A stretch of 64,000 nucleotides of DNA from positions 4,340,001 to 4,404,000 of the forward strand of contig AP025283.1 of NCBI GenBank assembly GCA_024347235.1. Reading direction: 5' to 3'. Positions 47,571 through 61,713 of this stretch are shown here, piece by piece (positions within the stretch are counted from its first letter, which is position 1; the number at the start of each line of letters is the position of its first letter). Made by a program: the position numbers and the translations under genes. The stretch is from Aliamphritea spongicola (GTDB lineage Bacteria > Pseudomonadota > Gammaproteobacteria > Pseudomonadales > Balneatricaceae). Below the pieces are notes generated by a model. That model was not told the DNA's origin, ran no database searches, and worked only from the letters and a program-made list of their open reading frames with translations.

Positions 47571-49462
47571 CTAAGATGTAATTAGCCCGCGGCGAGCCAT
47601 AATCGTCTCGATTTCAGGCAAGCTTGCAGGATCATCAATAGTCGATGGAATAGAGTAATCCTGCTTATCTGCTATCTGACGTAACAGTTTACGCAAGATC
47701 TTACCTGAACGGGTCTTAGGCAAACGCTGCACGACAACTGCTTTCTTAAAGCAGGCAACGGCCCCGATCTGCTTACGGACCATCGCAATAAGCTCTGCTT
47801 CCAATTCAGCCTCATCAAGCTCAATACCATTTTTCAGCAACACAAGGCCGATAGGCTGTTGCCCTTTCAAACTGTCATTAATACCGATAACAGCACACTC
47901 AGCAACAGCTGGGTGACCGGCTACAACTTCTTCCATTTCACCGGTTGATAAACGGTGGCCAGCAACATTAATAACGTCATCTGTACGGCCCATGATGAAA
48001 ACATATCCGTCTTCATCCTTATACCCACCGTCACCGGAGCTGTAATAACCCGGATACTCAGACAGGTAACCTTCTTTGAACCGGTTAAAATCACCCCATA
48101 CTGTTGGCAGACAACTTGGCGGTAACGGTAATTTTATTGCGATACTGCCCTGCTCACCTCTGGGTAACTCATTCCCTCGGCATCCAGGATCTGCACGTTA
48201 AAACCGGGAACCGGGACTGTCGACGAACCCGCCTTGGGCGGAAGATGCTCTACACCTGTCAGGTTACCGCAAATTGCCCAGCCCGTTTCAGTCTGCCACC
48301 AGTGATCAACAACAGGCTTACCCAGTGTATTAGTTGTCCACTCATAGGTTGGCGGATCAAGACGTTCTCCAGCCATGAATACTGTTTCCAGCGCACTCAG
48401 ATCATAAGCCGCCAGACAGGCAGAATCCGGATCTTCTTTCTTGATTGCCCGGAAAGCAGTGGGCGCTGCAAATAATGCTTTAACCTTATACTCTGCGCAT
48501 ACCCGCCAGAATGCACCGGCATCCGGGGTTTTGATCGGCTTACCTTCATACACAACGGTCGTGCAACCGGCCAGCAACGGGCCGTAAACAATGTATGAAT
48601 GACCTACCACCCAGCCAACATCAGACGCCGCCCAGAATACTTCACCAGGCTCCATATTATAGATAGCCTTCATACTGTACTTGAGCGCAACAGCATGACC
48701 ACCGTTATCACGCACAACCCCTTTTGGCTTACCGGTTGTGCCAGAGGTATAAAGAATGTAGAGCGGATCAGTTGCCTTAACAGGTACACAATCAGCCGGC
48801 TCAGCCAACTCCATTGCCTGATGCCAGTCTGTATCCCGCCCTTCTATCATCGTTGCTTCAGCCTGAGGGCGCTGCAAAATCACACAGGCATCAGGTTTAT
48901 GACGGGACCGTTCAATGGCTTCATCAAGTAAGGGCTTGTACTGGATAATCTTGCTTATCTCGATCCCACAGGAACATGAGACGATTACTTTAGGTGCCGC
49001 GTCTTCAATACGCACGGCAAGCTCTTTTGGTGCAAAGCCACCGAACACAACTGAATGAATCGCACCAAGACGCGCAATTGCCAGCATGGTAATAACGGCT
49101 TCGGCAACCATCGGCATATAAACAACCACCCGGTCACCTTTGCCGACACCCTTCTCCTTCAGAACGCCTGCAAACTTAGCAACTTCATCCCGTAGCTCTG
49201 CATACGTGTATTGCTGCTTATGACCGGTAACTGGTGAATCAAAGATCAGAGCGGTCTGCTCACCGCGACCGTTCTCAACGTGATAGTCCAGTGCCAGATA
49301 AGACGTATTCAGCTCACCATCTGCAAACCAGCGATCAATACCATTACTGTCTTTACTCAGGATCATTTCCGGCTGCCGGTACCAGGCAAGATCTGCCGCT
49401 TTTTCAGCCCAGAAAAGCTCCGGGGTCTCAATGGATTTGGAATACTCTGCAATATACGTCAT
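47571..49462 (-). CDS. prpE: Propionate-CoA ligase (one frameshift)
   Basis: About 630 residues of the acyl-CoA synthetase family, closest in pattern to PrpE: adenylates propionate (or acetate) and transfers it to CoA, feeding the methylcitrate pathway. It begins MTYIAEYSKSIETPELFWAEKA. The AMP-binding motif YILYTSGTTGKPKGVVRD, VDHWWQTETGWAI and GRTDDVINVAGHRLSTGEMEE are present, plus the catalytic C-terminal Lys in KTRSGKILRKLLRQIA. One A is missing near 48170 (GGAATGAG for GGAAATGAG). A stand-alone gene, with two GntR-type palindromes in its promoter region. No prpBCD genes in the window. Confidence 0.92.
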
Positions 49463-49593
49463 GACAGCAGCCTCATTAGTTTTGTTATGGCCTGACAGTT
49501 TCTGGCTCGGGAAACTGCTTGCTCAGGCTAAGGTATCTGTTTAAAAACACTCTAACCGACTAAAGGCATAAAGAAACTAAGACATAAGGCTAA

Positions 49594-49605
49594 ATTGTCG
49601 ACGAT
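49594..49605. promoter_or_regulatory. Operator-like palindrome upstream of prpE (site 1)
   Basis: ATTGTCGACGAT, near-palindromic and related to the perfect site at 49654, 60 bases away. The form TTGTC-GACAA resembles operators of GntR/FadR-type regulators. About 130 bases upstream of prpE. Confidence 0.55.
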
Positions 49606-49653
49606 AACTAGAAAAACGAGGCATATCAATACATAAATGACAACAAAAACACA

Positions 49654-49665
49654 ATTGTCGACAAT
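49654..49665. promoter_or_regulatory. Operator-like palindrome upstream of prpE (site 2)
   Basis: ATTGTCGACAAT, a perfect 12-base palindrome. The centres of the two sites are 60 bases apart, about six helical turns, which would allow a regulator bound at both to sit on one face of the DNA. Confidence 0.6.
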
Positions 49666-49694
49666 AAGGAGAGTTGCAATCATAATTTAGGCAT

Positions 49695-49722
49695 TAAAAA
49701 CGGGACAAATGCCCCGTTTTTA
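49695..49722 (-). terminator. Terminator of the HisA-family gene
   Basis: Stem AAAACGGG / CCCGTTTT with an eight-base loop, T run on the minus strand, 25 bases after the hisA stop. Confidence 0.8.
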
Positions 49723-49744
49723 TACGTCAGATAAGCACAGAAAA

Positions 49745-50488
49745 TTACATCATGGCAGGGTTAGGCACGTCCTGAGATCCCACACGCAGCGCATCTTCAA
49801 GTGAAACCGAACCGTTAAATAATGCTCTGCCGACGATTGCACCGGCAATATTAGGAAGAAGCTGCAGTCTGGAAATATCATCAAGTGTTTTTACTGTACC
49901 ACTTGAAATAACCGGAATTCGTAATTCGCTGGCCATTTCAGTCGTTGTTGCCAATGTTGCTTCGGCATGATCAATATCATAATTAATATCGGTATAAATC
50001 AGTGCACATATACCCGAATCCTGCAAAGCATGTCCTACCTCAAGAGGTGTAAAGGCCGTAGACTCACGCCAGCCGTTAACCATGACATGATCATCTTTAG
50101 CATCAATACTTGCGACTACCCGGCCCGGATAATGCGAACAGACTTCCTGCAGGAAATGCCGGTCCATAACCGCTGCAGTTCCCAATACAATTCTTTTAGC
50201 TCCGTGATCAAACCACCATTGGGCAGATGTCATTGTGCGTATACCGCCACCTACCTGAACGGGCACGCCAGCTTTATCGATAATTTCACAGATAACTTCA
50301 GCATTATGCTTACCACCCTGGACAACACCATCCAGGTCAACCAGGTGTAAATTGGTAGCGCCTTGCTCTACAAATTTCAGAGCAGTTTCTACAGGGTCAA
50401 CATCGTAATGAATCGGACTTTCTAAATGACCATGATGTAAATTGACACACTTACCGTCCATTAACTCAATATCAGGAAAAATAATCAT
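49745..50488 (-). CDS. hisA: HisA-family phosphoribosyl isomerase
   Basis: 247 residues of a TIM-barrel isomerase. Starts MIIFPDIELMDGKCVNLHHG, with the N-terminal Asp in PDIELMDGK as in HisA (usually PAIDLxxG). LHLVDLDGVVQGGKHN, VQVGGGIRT, KRIVLGTA and the C-terminal SSGTVKTLDDI and GAIVGRALFNG phosphate loops are all present. HisA converts ProFAR to PRFAR in histidine synthesis. It stands alone, without hisB, hisH or hisF, so it may be a paralogue of the operon copy. Immediately downstream of the rRNA operon, in the same direction. Confidence 0.82.
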   Translation of the reverse strand: MIIFPDIELMDGKCVNLHHGHLESPIHYDVDPVETALKFVEQGATNLHLVDLDGVVQGGKHNAEVICEIIDKAGVPVQVGGGIRTMTSAQWWFDHGAKRIVLGTAAVMDRHFLQEVCSHYPGRVVASIDAKDDHVMVNGWRESTAFTPLEVGHALQDSGICALIYTDINYDIDHAEATLATTTEMASELRIPVISSGTVKTLDDISRLQLLPNIAGAIVGRALFNGSVSLEDALRVGSQDVPNPAMM

Positions 50489-50719
50489 TCCCTACCTCCA
50501 CGTATGTTTACACTCAATAAAACATACTTAAGCATAGACACAAATTATGGATTCCCCAGAAAACGATGTCGGTAACAGGTCATTTCGTGCAAAAAAGCAA
50601 AATAAATCAATAATTTCCAAGTAAATCTAAATGAGATTTTTCAACAGCCATAACTAAGCACTAAACATCCAGTAAGACTGACTGTCTGCACTGACGACAG
50701 GAGCATTTTTACAGATGAA

Positions 50720-51000
50720 ATAAACCCGCTACAGCGTAGCGGCCAGTTTCTTAAAGAGAGTCTTAATCAGGTGCTTAGTGATGACCTACTCTCGGCCAAG
50801 AGCTTGGCGATTGAGCCGCTTTCCTGCAGACGAAAACAACCCTGCTACAACGTAGCGGCCAGTTTCTTAAAGAGAGTCTTAATTAGGTGCTTAGTGATGA
50901 TCTACTCTCAGCCCAGAGCTTGGGAGCTTGAGAGCCTAGCGACAGAGTCACTTTCCTGCAGACGAAAAACCCGCTACAGTGTAGCGGGTTTTCTTAATTA
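50720..51000 (-). repeat. Two decayed tandem copies of the rRNA operon tail
   Basis: The 24 bases that correspond to the 5S 3' end (reverse of GGTGCTTGGCGATGACCTAC) recur at 50770 and 50886, with the true one at 51001, spaced 116 and 115 bases. Each copy is followed by spacer with CTTTCCTGCAGACGAAAA and a terminator-like hairpin (CGCTAC.GTAGCGG), intact only in the copy nearest 5S. So the end of 5S plus its terminator has been repeated three times, the outer two copies decaying. Confidence 0.8.
50966..50992 (-). terminator. rRNA operon terminator
   Basis: Near-perfect palindrome AAAACCCGCTACA / TGTAGCGGGTTTT just downstream of 5S rRNA on the minus strand, with T-rich tail. Confidence 0.88.
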
Positions 51001-51003
51001 GGT

Positions 51004-51119
51004 GCTTGGCGATGACCTACTCTCACATGGGGAAGCCCCACACTACCATCGGCGCTAAGACGTTTCACTTCCGAGTTCGGTAAGGGATCGGGTGGTTCCA
51101 TCTCGCTATGGTCGCCAAG
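51004..51119 (-). rRNA. rrf: 5S rRNA
   Basis: About 116 nt. Reads GCTTGGCGACCATAGCGAGA at its 5' end on the minus strand, with the CCGAACTCGGAAGTGAAACG core typical of gammaproteobacterial 5S. Ends approximate by a few bases. Confidence 0.95.
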
Positions 51120-51278
51120 CAAAAAAGGTAACAATCTAAATCCTGTATGCCTTATTCAGGCTGAGTCTTGGGTAACACTGTACAAACTCTAATCCGTCTC
51201 GCTTTTCAGCAAGCTCTATGTATCTTCAGTTCTTGATCCGTGTTGCAGCTCTCTGCAACCAAACGCTTTGGCGTTATA

Positions 51279-54158
<2,880 letters not shown>

Positions 54159-54302
54159 ATATAACCCAAAAGGGTCTGATTCAAAGTAACTGATTAAACT
54201 TCATAGCCAACTGTTAAACAGTTAACGCTGAAGTAACGATACATTTACGCCGGATTAGCGCTTGTACATTTGTCTTACTTAATTCTCGTTACAGGATTTA
54301 AA

Positions 54303-54315
54303 TTGTTAAAGAGCG
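54303..54315 (-). promoter_or_regulatory. boxA antitermination site in the 16S-23S spacer
   Basis: CGCTCTTTAACAA on the minus strand, the rRNA boxA consensus, just upstream of 23S rRNA. Confidence 0.85.
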
Positions 54316-54426
54316 TTTTGTCTAAAAGACAAAAGGTAATTAACAGGTTATCAACAACCTATTCATTAGCTTTTGTGTTCTCAGGAACAAAGCATTTAAG
54401 TACTGACCGTTCTTCAGGATGAAGAA

Positions 54427-54502
54427 TGGTGGAGCTATGCGGGATCGAACCGCAGACCTCCTGCGTGCAAAGCAGGCGCTCTCCCAGCTGAGCTATAGCC
54501 CC
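54427..54502 (-). tRNA. tRNA-Ala (TGC), in the rRNA spacer
   Basis: 76 nt with encoded CCA. Acceptor stem GGGGCTA / TAGCTCC, anticodon TGC in loop CTTTGCACG. Located between 16S and 23S as usual; no tRNA-Ile accompanies it. Confidence 0.97.
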
Positions 54503-54565
54503 AGTACTTACTCTACAACTGATCAGATAATTCGTGTGAACGCTTGCTGAGAATCCGCTATCGTT

Positions 54566-56102
<1,537 letters not shown>

Positions 56103-56258
56103 AATTTTTCGACACCGGAATGTGGTGTCTTAAATCTAGCTCAAAGCATTAAACAACTTTGCATAAAAACATCTAAATGAATTCACTTAGGTTGCTTATC
56201 TTTGATAAAGCTTTTGTGCTTCATCTCAACAAGCGCCCACACGAATTATCTGATCAAA

Positions 56259-56271
56259 TTGTTAAAGAGCG
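56259..56271 (-). promoter_or_regulatory. boxA antitermination site in the rRNA leader
   Basis: CGCTCTTTAACAA on the minus strand, identical to the spacer boxA, about 155 bases upstream of 16S. Confidence 0.87.
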
Positions 56272-56334
56272 ATGCTTAAAACCGTTTCGGCAACCGGCGT
56301 AACCGTCGTTGCTGTCGTCTCAAGCGAGGTGCGT

Positions 56335-56362
56335 ATTCTACTCAACACCCGGTGGAAGTCAA
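56335..56362 (-). promoter_or_regulatory. rRNA promoter P2
   Basis: On the minus strand TTGACT, 16-base spacer, TAGAAT, then a GC-rich discriminator (ACGCACCTCGC). Confidence 0.83.
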
Positions 56363-56547
56363 CGGTTATTTTCAGAAGATTTTGATTAATTCCGAAGAAG
56401 TTATCAAAACCGGAAAAGTAACCTTTTGTTCCGGTCGAATCAGTTATCTCACACTTTAAAACAAGTTGTTTTTCAGCGGGTTATTCTGACTCTCATTAAG
56501 TGCATTTTGCTGCGTTGTCGCGGCCCTGTGTCTCAATGTGGGGGCGT

Positions 56548-56575
56548 ATTATAGGCACGCTGACCGAAGAGTCAA
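56548..56575 (-). promoter_or_regulatory. rRNA promoter P1
   Basis: On the minus strand TTGACT, 16-base spacer, TATAAT, followed by ACGCCCCC, a GC-rich discriminator typical of stringently controlled rRNA promoters. It lies 213 bases upstream of P2. Confidence 0.88.
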
Positions 56576-56635
56576 CAGCCTTTTGAATAAAACTGAAATT
56601 AGCTTTTCAGGCAGTCATTAACGTATATCAGGAAC

Positions 56636-56664
56636 ATAAAAACCCCGTCTTATCAGACGGGGTT
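56636..56664 (-). terminator. Terminator of the Yip1-like gene
   Basis: Perfect stem AACCCCGTCT / AGACGGGGTT with a four-base loop and T run on the minus strand, 30 bases after the stop codon. Confidence 0.9.
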
Positions 56665-56692
56665 CACCACCCTGAACCTTATTTATATTTTG

Positions 56693-57295
56693 TTATGACA
56701 CATAGCTTAGCGGCACAACGGTTTGCCATAAAAGCACACTGGTAACAATCATACCCACCAGCGTACACAGGCCGACTGTCAGTATTGAAGAAGAAAAGAA
56801 GAATGCACGGTCTTCAGGAATCTCCATTATGACCGGCACACCCACGTATAACAGGTAGACCGAATAACAGAGCGCCGCCAAGCCGACCAGCACATTGAAC
56901 CACAGCATTGGATACAGCCCTGCCAACCCGGACATAAACAACGGTGTCGCTGTAAAGGTTGTCAGTATCAGACACTCATTCATATCCACGTGACCGCCAT
57001 AGGTCTTTTCCATCCAGTGAATAGAATAGGCAATAAACGCTACCGCAACCCAGCAGGCAAAGTAAAACGCTACCGCTGCTGATAATGCACTTCCCACCGT
57101 AAGCTTAACGAAATCATTACCGGTCAGACTCCAGCCTATCTGTGTAGTACCGATAAACATGCACACTGCAGGAATAGCTGCCAGGATACTGATTTGCGCC
57201 ATAAAGACATGCGCAATACTGTAGCGTTCTTTGTGAATGGATCCCCACTCTTCTTTCGGGTGGTGAAACATGCCAACCATATGATGTATAAACAT
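56693..57295 (-). CDS. Yip1-family inner membrane protein
   Basis: 200 residues; the start at 57295 (MFIHHMVGMFHHPKEEWGSI) has AGGAGA seven bases upstream, so the longer frame to 57352 is rejected. Five hydrophobic helices are visible. The N-terminal FHHPKEEWGSIHKE motif followed by membrane helices is typical of the bacterial YIP1 family. Function is unknown. It is the last minus-strand gene before the rRNA operon promoters and not obviously linked to the oxidase cluster. Confidence 0.8.
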   Translation of the reverse strand: MFIHHMVGMFHHPKEEWGSIHKERYSIAHVFMAQISILAAIPAVCMFIGTTQIGWSLTGNDFVKLTVGSALSAAVAFYFACWVAVAFIAYSIHWMEKTYGGHVDMNECLILTTFTATPLFMSGLAGLYPMLWFNVLVGLAALCYSVYLLYVGVPVIMEIPEDRAFFFSSSILTVGLCTLVGMIVTSVLLWQTVVPLSYVS

Positions 57296-57436
57296 GATAC
57301 TTCTCCTAATTTTGAATTTAAGGCGTATCAGTTGGCTATGACCGACTCCCATTTTTCGGTATTAAGCGTACTCACGCCCCAATTACGCAGCTAGGTCCGT
57401 AACCTGTTGCCGCTCCATCAGACACTCATCTTTCCT

Positions 57437-58343
57437 CTAGAGTCCGAATACTAATTCCATTGAATAATGATCAATTAACAACACCACAAACAGCCACATT
57501 ATGTAGTAGATGCTGTATCTGAACATGGCCATCTGGCTACCGGATACATCGGTAAATACTTTCCAGCCCCAGTGTAAGAACCTTATGTTCAGTACGCTGA
57601 TCCCCAGTAAATAGATCAGCCCGCTCATGCCTGTTAAATAAGGTAATGCTGTTGTGGCCACCATTAACAGGCTGTATAGCAATATCTGTATCTTTGTATA
57701 TGTCTCACCATGTGTCACCGGCAACATTGGAATACCTGCATTCTGGTAATCAGCTTTTCTGGCCAGACACAGTGACCAGAAGTGCGGCGGCGTCCACGCA
57801 AATATTATCAGTACTAATAATAGACTGTTCGCTTCAATACTGCCGGTTATTGCCACCCACCCCAGCATCGGGGCGCAGCACCGGCAATACCGCCGATAAC
57901 AATGTTCTGTGGTGTCGCTCTCTTCAGATACACCGTATAGACCACCGCATACCCCAACAGAGCTAACAGTGTCAGTACCGCCGTTAACGGATTCACTAAC
58001 AATGCAAGTATTGTCAGACCTGTTACAGAAATAACACAGGCAAACATCAATGCCTGTTGCTGTGAAAGCCTTCCCTGAGGTAAAGGCCGGCGACGGGTAC
58101 GGTACATTTTTCATCAATTTTATTATCCAGTACATGATTAACAGCCGCCGCGCCTCCGGACGCCAGACCGATACCAACCGTGGCCCACAGCACCAGATGC
58201 CAGGGTGGCAACTCAGTACGCGCCAGAAACATGCCGACAATTGCCGTCAATAACATGACAGCAACAACCCTGGGTTTACACAGTTCCAGATAGTCCCGCC
58301 ACTGTACATGCTGAAGACTTCTCACGGATTTAGACTGCGCCAT
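57437..58343 (-). CDS. ctaB: Protoheme IX farnesyltransferase (two frameshifts)
   Basis: Makes heme O from heme B for the terminal oxidase; about 302 residues, nine membrane helices. The start at 58343 ([20 protein letters not shown]) gives the usual N-terminus with [10 protein letters not shown]. The first Asp-rich prenyl motif [20 protein letters not shown] is restored by one A near 58110; the second break near 57874 (GCGCCCC for GCGCCCCC) restores AAPPMLGWVA. DFxxDxP-type residues and [20 protein letters not shown] are present. It overlaps the end of ctaA by 14 bases. Confidence 0.94.
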
Positions 58344-59357
58344 AGTGCACCTCCGTTCTGACTCTCTGATATAGCCAAAGTAAACTGACCAGCAATAACA
58401 CCGCGCCTGAATGATGCGCCATTGCCAGCCCCAGCGGTAAACCGAAAATAATATTGCCAATGCCCAACCCGATCTGAGCCGCGACCACCAGCAGTACACA
58501 CACCAAAGGGCTGCGCAGCGCCGGCCGGCGAAACAGTATTACTGCCATTATTAACAGATATGCACACAGCAACACCGCTACCCCTCTGTGTGTCATCTGG
58601 ATCGCCGCTCTGGCTTCCAGCGATAACATGCCGCCTTCGTAATTCGGACCGATCGGTGCGGAAACATCAAAACCCGTTTTAAAGTCCAGCAGGACTGTCT
58701 GATCATCCGCACACTGCAACCAGTGAGGGCATGACCAACCTGCATAGTTAGCACTGGTCCATCCTCCCAGCACCAATTGAGTAAACAGCAGTATTACTGC
58801 ACCTCCCACCAGCCAGTGATGGCTTTTTCTTTGCTGTTCTTTTGCCGGAGAGTCCTTCAGCCGCTGATATAATCTGATCAGTAAACTCAGTGTCAGCAGG
58901 CCCCCAACAAGTGCAGGGTTACCACCACCGGTAACAACTTTAATGTTACCGTCCACATACCGAATAGCCCCTGTGTTATCACCAGCAACAAGAGTCCGTA
59001 TGACAGATACACAGGATAATCCCCTTGCTTACGATGGCGATAAGCGAACCAGGCCAACAGCATAATCACCATACCCAGTGATGAAGCCAGATAGCGGTGT
59101 ACCATCTCGATCATGCCCTTGCTGACGTCTACCTGTCCGCCGTATGTCTCTTCAGCAAGCGCAATTTCTGTCGGTGTCATTGGCACGACAACCTGCCCGT
59201 AACAACCGGGCCAGTCCGGACAGCCAAGCCCGGCATTATTCAGCCGGGTCCACGCCCCCATGGACACCACAACCAGCGTCATGAGAATGGCCAGCAAACA
59301 GATTCGCACCGGCCAGTAGTTTTGACGATCAGAGCTGTTCAGATGCATAGGGCTCAC
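58330..59357 (-). CDS. ctaA: Heme A synthase, CtaA/COX15 (one frameshift)
   Basis: Oxidises heme O to heme A; about 342 residues, eight helices. Heme-ligand histidines sit in IEMVHRYLASSLGM and ALHLLGG..., then in IQMTHRGVAVLL and LAMAHHSGAVLLL. WTRLNNAGLGCPDWPGCYGQ is the typical loop with paired Cys. One G is missing near 58912 (five for six). Starts at GTG 59357 or ATG 59348 (MHLNSSDRQN). Overlaps the preceding gene by GTGA. Confidence 0.93.
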
Positions 59358-59803
59358 CCGATCTTGGATACTTTAAGAAGACGCTTCAGGTCATCCAGAA
59401 TATCTCTGGGAGACTGCTCCAACCGGTAGCTGAGCACCGGGTTACCCAGAGGGTCCACCAGCACAATGCTCTGCCCGGCACCGACAGTTACATTTGCCAG
59501 CCGAGGTTCTACCCGGTCTGAATCACGCCCAAGTGCGGTCTTAATTTTATCCAGACGCTGCATCCACGCCTGGCAATCAGACTGGCACTGCGGACTTAAC
59601 ATGATCAGTTGCCAGCGACCATTCGCAACCACCTGCTCTCCCTGTTGCAGCGGGATCTGCTCATTGTCACTGATAATCAGTGCACCGTTATTCACTTTTC
59701 CTGCAGGTTGCCACCAGCCACCAAAGTAGCTCAGCATGGCAAAGAACAAAGGCAATACGGCAACACCAATCACTAACCAGAGGCTGGAAACTTTTGTCAT
59801 CAT
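59354..59803 (-). CDS. Oxidase-cluster membrane-anchored protein, thioredoxin-like
   Basis: 149 residues with one N-terminal membrane helix (SSLWLVIGVAVLPLFFAMLS) and a periplasmic domain. It contains MLSPQCQSDCQAWMQRLDKI, two Cys in CQSDC, and IVLVDPLGNPVLSY, a degenerate Sco-like or thioredoxin-like pattern. Proteins of this type lie between surf1 and ctaA in many gammaproteobacteria and are thought to help oxidase assembly. Precise role unknown. Confidence 0.8.
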   Translation of the reverse strand: MMTKVSSLWLVIGVAVLPLFFAMLSYFGGWWQPAGKVNNGALIISDNEQIPLQQGEQVVANGRWQLIMLSPQCQSDCQAWMQRLDKIKTALGRDSDRVEPRLANVTVGAGQSIVLVDPLGNPVLSYRLEQSPRDILDDLKRLLKVSKIG

Positions 59804-59810
59804 TTACCCC

Positions 59811-60557
59811 TTATTCAACTACAAGCTTTATTGTTTGCAGATCTTTGCGCCAATGGCGCCAGCCAAACACAATCAGGCATACGGTTAATGCAATACTCAT
59901 CATGAACCACTGAAAGGCATACCCTATATGCCGTTCAGGCGGCATATTCACAGGCACCCATCCAACCTGAACATCCGGCAATACAGGCTTGCTCATTCTT
60001 ATTACCTGCGGATAAAGCTCCACATCCAGGGCAACGGATATAGCCTGCAAATCAATCTGCTGAATCCGCTGTGGCCAACCTTCCTGCCAGTCCGTATGGC
60101 CTAAAGTAAAACCCCGCACCGGTGTCATTAAGCGTCCTGTTGCATCTATGTCCCCGACAGGCAAAGTAACATCCGGTAAATACTTCCTGTCAGGATCCGC
60201 GGGCAGCCAGCCCAGATTCAGTAACACATACTGTGGTGACGCCTTCACATCTAATATCACCAGCACTTCGTAACCCACCTGCCCCTGCCAAACACGGTTA
60301 TCCAGAAACAAAATTCTCTGTTGCAGCAACTTTCCTTGAAGCTCAATTTGCCGGCCATCGTACTCAGCTGTATCAGTACTGTGGACAGGTAATGCAGATA
60401 ACACCGAAGCCGTTGATTCCCAACGCACCAGAATTTGCTGTTTTTGCTCTGCACGCTCCAGCTGCCAAACCCCTAATCCCGACATAACCGGTACAAGCAC
60501 CACCAGCAGTCCAAAAACCAACCGCTTGCGCCAACCCCAGCTATGTTCTTTACTCAT
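59811..60557 (-). CDS. SURF1-family oxidase assembly protein
   Basis: 248 residues with two membrane helices (about 12-32 and 212-232) and a periplasmic domain, as in Shy1/SURF1. Conserved: GVWQLERAEQKQQIL, GQVGYEVLVIL, YVLLNLGWLP and RHIGYAFQWFMMS (HxGYAxQWF motif). It supports heme a insertion into subunit I. Reads in the same direction as the cox genes after coxC. Confidence 0.93.
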   Translation of the reverse strand: MSKEHSWGWRKRLVFGLLVVLVPVMSGLGVWQLERAEQKQQILVRWESTASVLSALPVHSTDTAEYDGRQIELQGKLLQQRILFLDNRVWQGQVGYEVLVILDVKASPQYVLLNLGWLPADPDRKYLPDVTLPVGDIDATGRLMTPVRGFTLGHTDWQEGWPQRIQQIDLQAISVALDVELYPQVIRMSKPVLPDVQVGWVPVNMPPERHIGYAFQWFMMSIALTVCLIVFGWRHWRKDLQTIKLVVE

Positions 60558-60608
60558 ATCAGTATCCCTAAAGCGGATTGAGTTTTACCGACACGGAGAT
60601 TGCAGATC

Positions 60609-60830
60609 ATGCTGATAAAAACTGCCATTCTGATTGTGCTTGCCGCGGTACTGTATTCACTGTTCTCCGGGCTTTACTATCTGGTCCGCGACCAGGGTGC
60701 TTCCCACCGCACCTTACATGCCCTCTCCGTGCGTATTACTCTCACTGTCCTGCTGCTTGCCTTACTTATTTACGGTTTCTATTCCGGTGAGCTGATGCTA
60801 CGCAGCCCCGTGCCTGTGATTACTGAATAA
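60609..60830 (+). CDS. Twin-transmembrane protein, DUF2909-like
   Basis: 73 residues with two hydrophobic helices (AILIVLAAVLYSLFSGLYYL and SVRITLTVLLLALLIYGFY) joined by a short polar loop. It stands on the opposite strand between coxC and surf1, a position where small DUF2909 proteins commonly occur in gammaproteobacteria. Its stop adjoins the coxC stop. Function unknown. Confidence 0.8.
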   Translation: MLIKTAILIVLAAVLYSLFSGLYYLVRDQGASHRTLHALSVRITLTVLLLALLIYGFYSGELMLRSPVPVITE

Positions 60831-61713
60831 TCAGAAGACATATACGAACAGAAACAAGCCGATCCAGACCACATCCACAAAGTGCCAGTACCAGGCAACG
60901 GCCTCAAAACCAAAGTGTTTCTCACTGTCGAAATGCCCTTTAAGAATCCGTAGCCAGATAATAATCAGCATCAGGGTTCCCAGCGTCACATGCATACCGT
61001 GGAATCCGGTCAGAATGAAAAAGGTGGCACCGTAGATACCCGCATGTAACGTCAGACCCAGTTCGTTATAGGCTTCGGCATACTCAAGTGCCTGGAAGTA
61101 AACAAAAACGAGTCCCAGCAAAATCGTAATAAGCAGCCAGAGCTTGATACCTCCCCGGTTATCCTTCTTCAGGGCGTTGTGCGCGAAAGTAACCGTGATA
61201 CTTGAGGTCACCAGTATGACGGTATTGAGTAACGGTACATGCCAGGGGTCAATCACCGCCTGCGCCCCGGAAACAATTCCATATCGGGGGTATTTAATAA
61301 CGGCCAGGTGGCTTCAAACCCCGGCCAGAGCATATTCGCCGCACCTTTTGCCCCTTCACCACCTAACCAGGGAACCGCGAGTGTACGTACATAAAACAGG
61401 GCACCGAAGAAGGCTGCAAAAACATTACCTCAGAGAAAATAAACCACCCCATCCCCCAGCGGAATGACCGGTCCATCTGCGCAGAATACAGGCCAGCCTG
61501 ACTCTCCTTAATCACATGGCCAAACCAGCCCACCAGAATCAGCCCAAGGAGTAAGGCACCAATCAGTAAGGTAACCAGACCCGCGCCACCACCGGCATCA
61601 GCCGATAAAGCGTTAATCAGACTGCCGGCACCAAACGCCATAAGAAACAGCGCAACAGATGCCAGAATCGGCCAGCGGCTTTCCTCGGGGACGTAGTAGG
61701 TTTCATGACTCAT
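60831..61713 (-). CDS. coxC: Cytochrome c oxidase subunit III (two frameshifts)
   Basis: About 294 residues with seven helices. Begins MSHETYYVPEESRWPILASV. GWFIFSEVMFFAAFFGALFY is restored by one T near 61430; the second break near 61273 (CCGGGGCG for CCGGGGGCG) restores LFPGAQAVIDPWHVPLLNT. The C-terminal part HGMHVTLGTLMLIIIWLRI and VAWYWHFVDVVWIGLFLFVYVF is diagnostic. Overlaps ctaG by ATGA. Confidence 0.95.
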
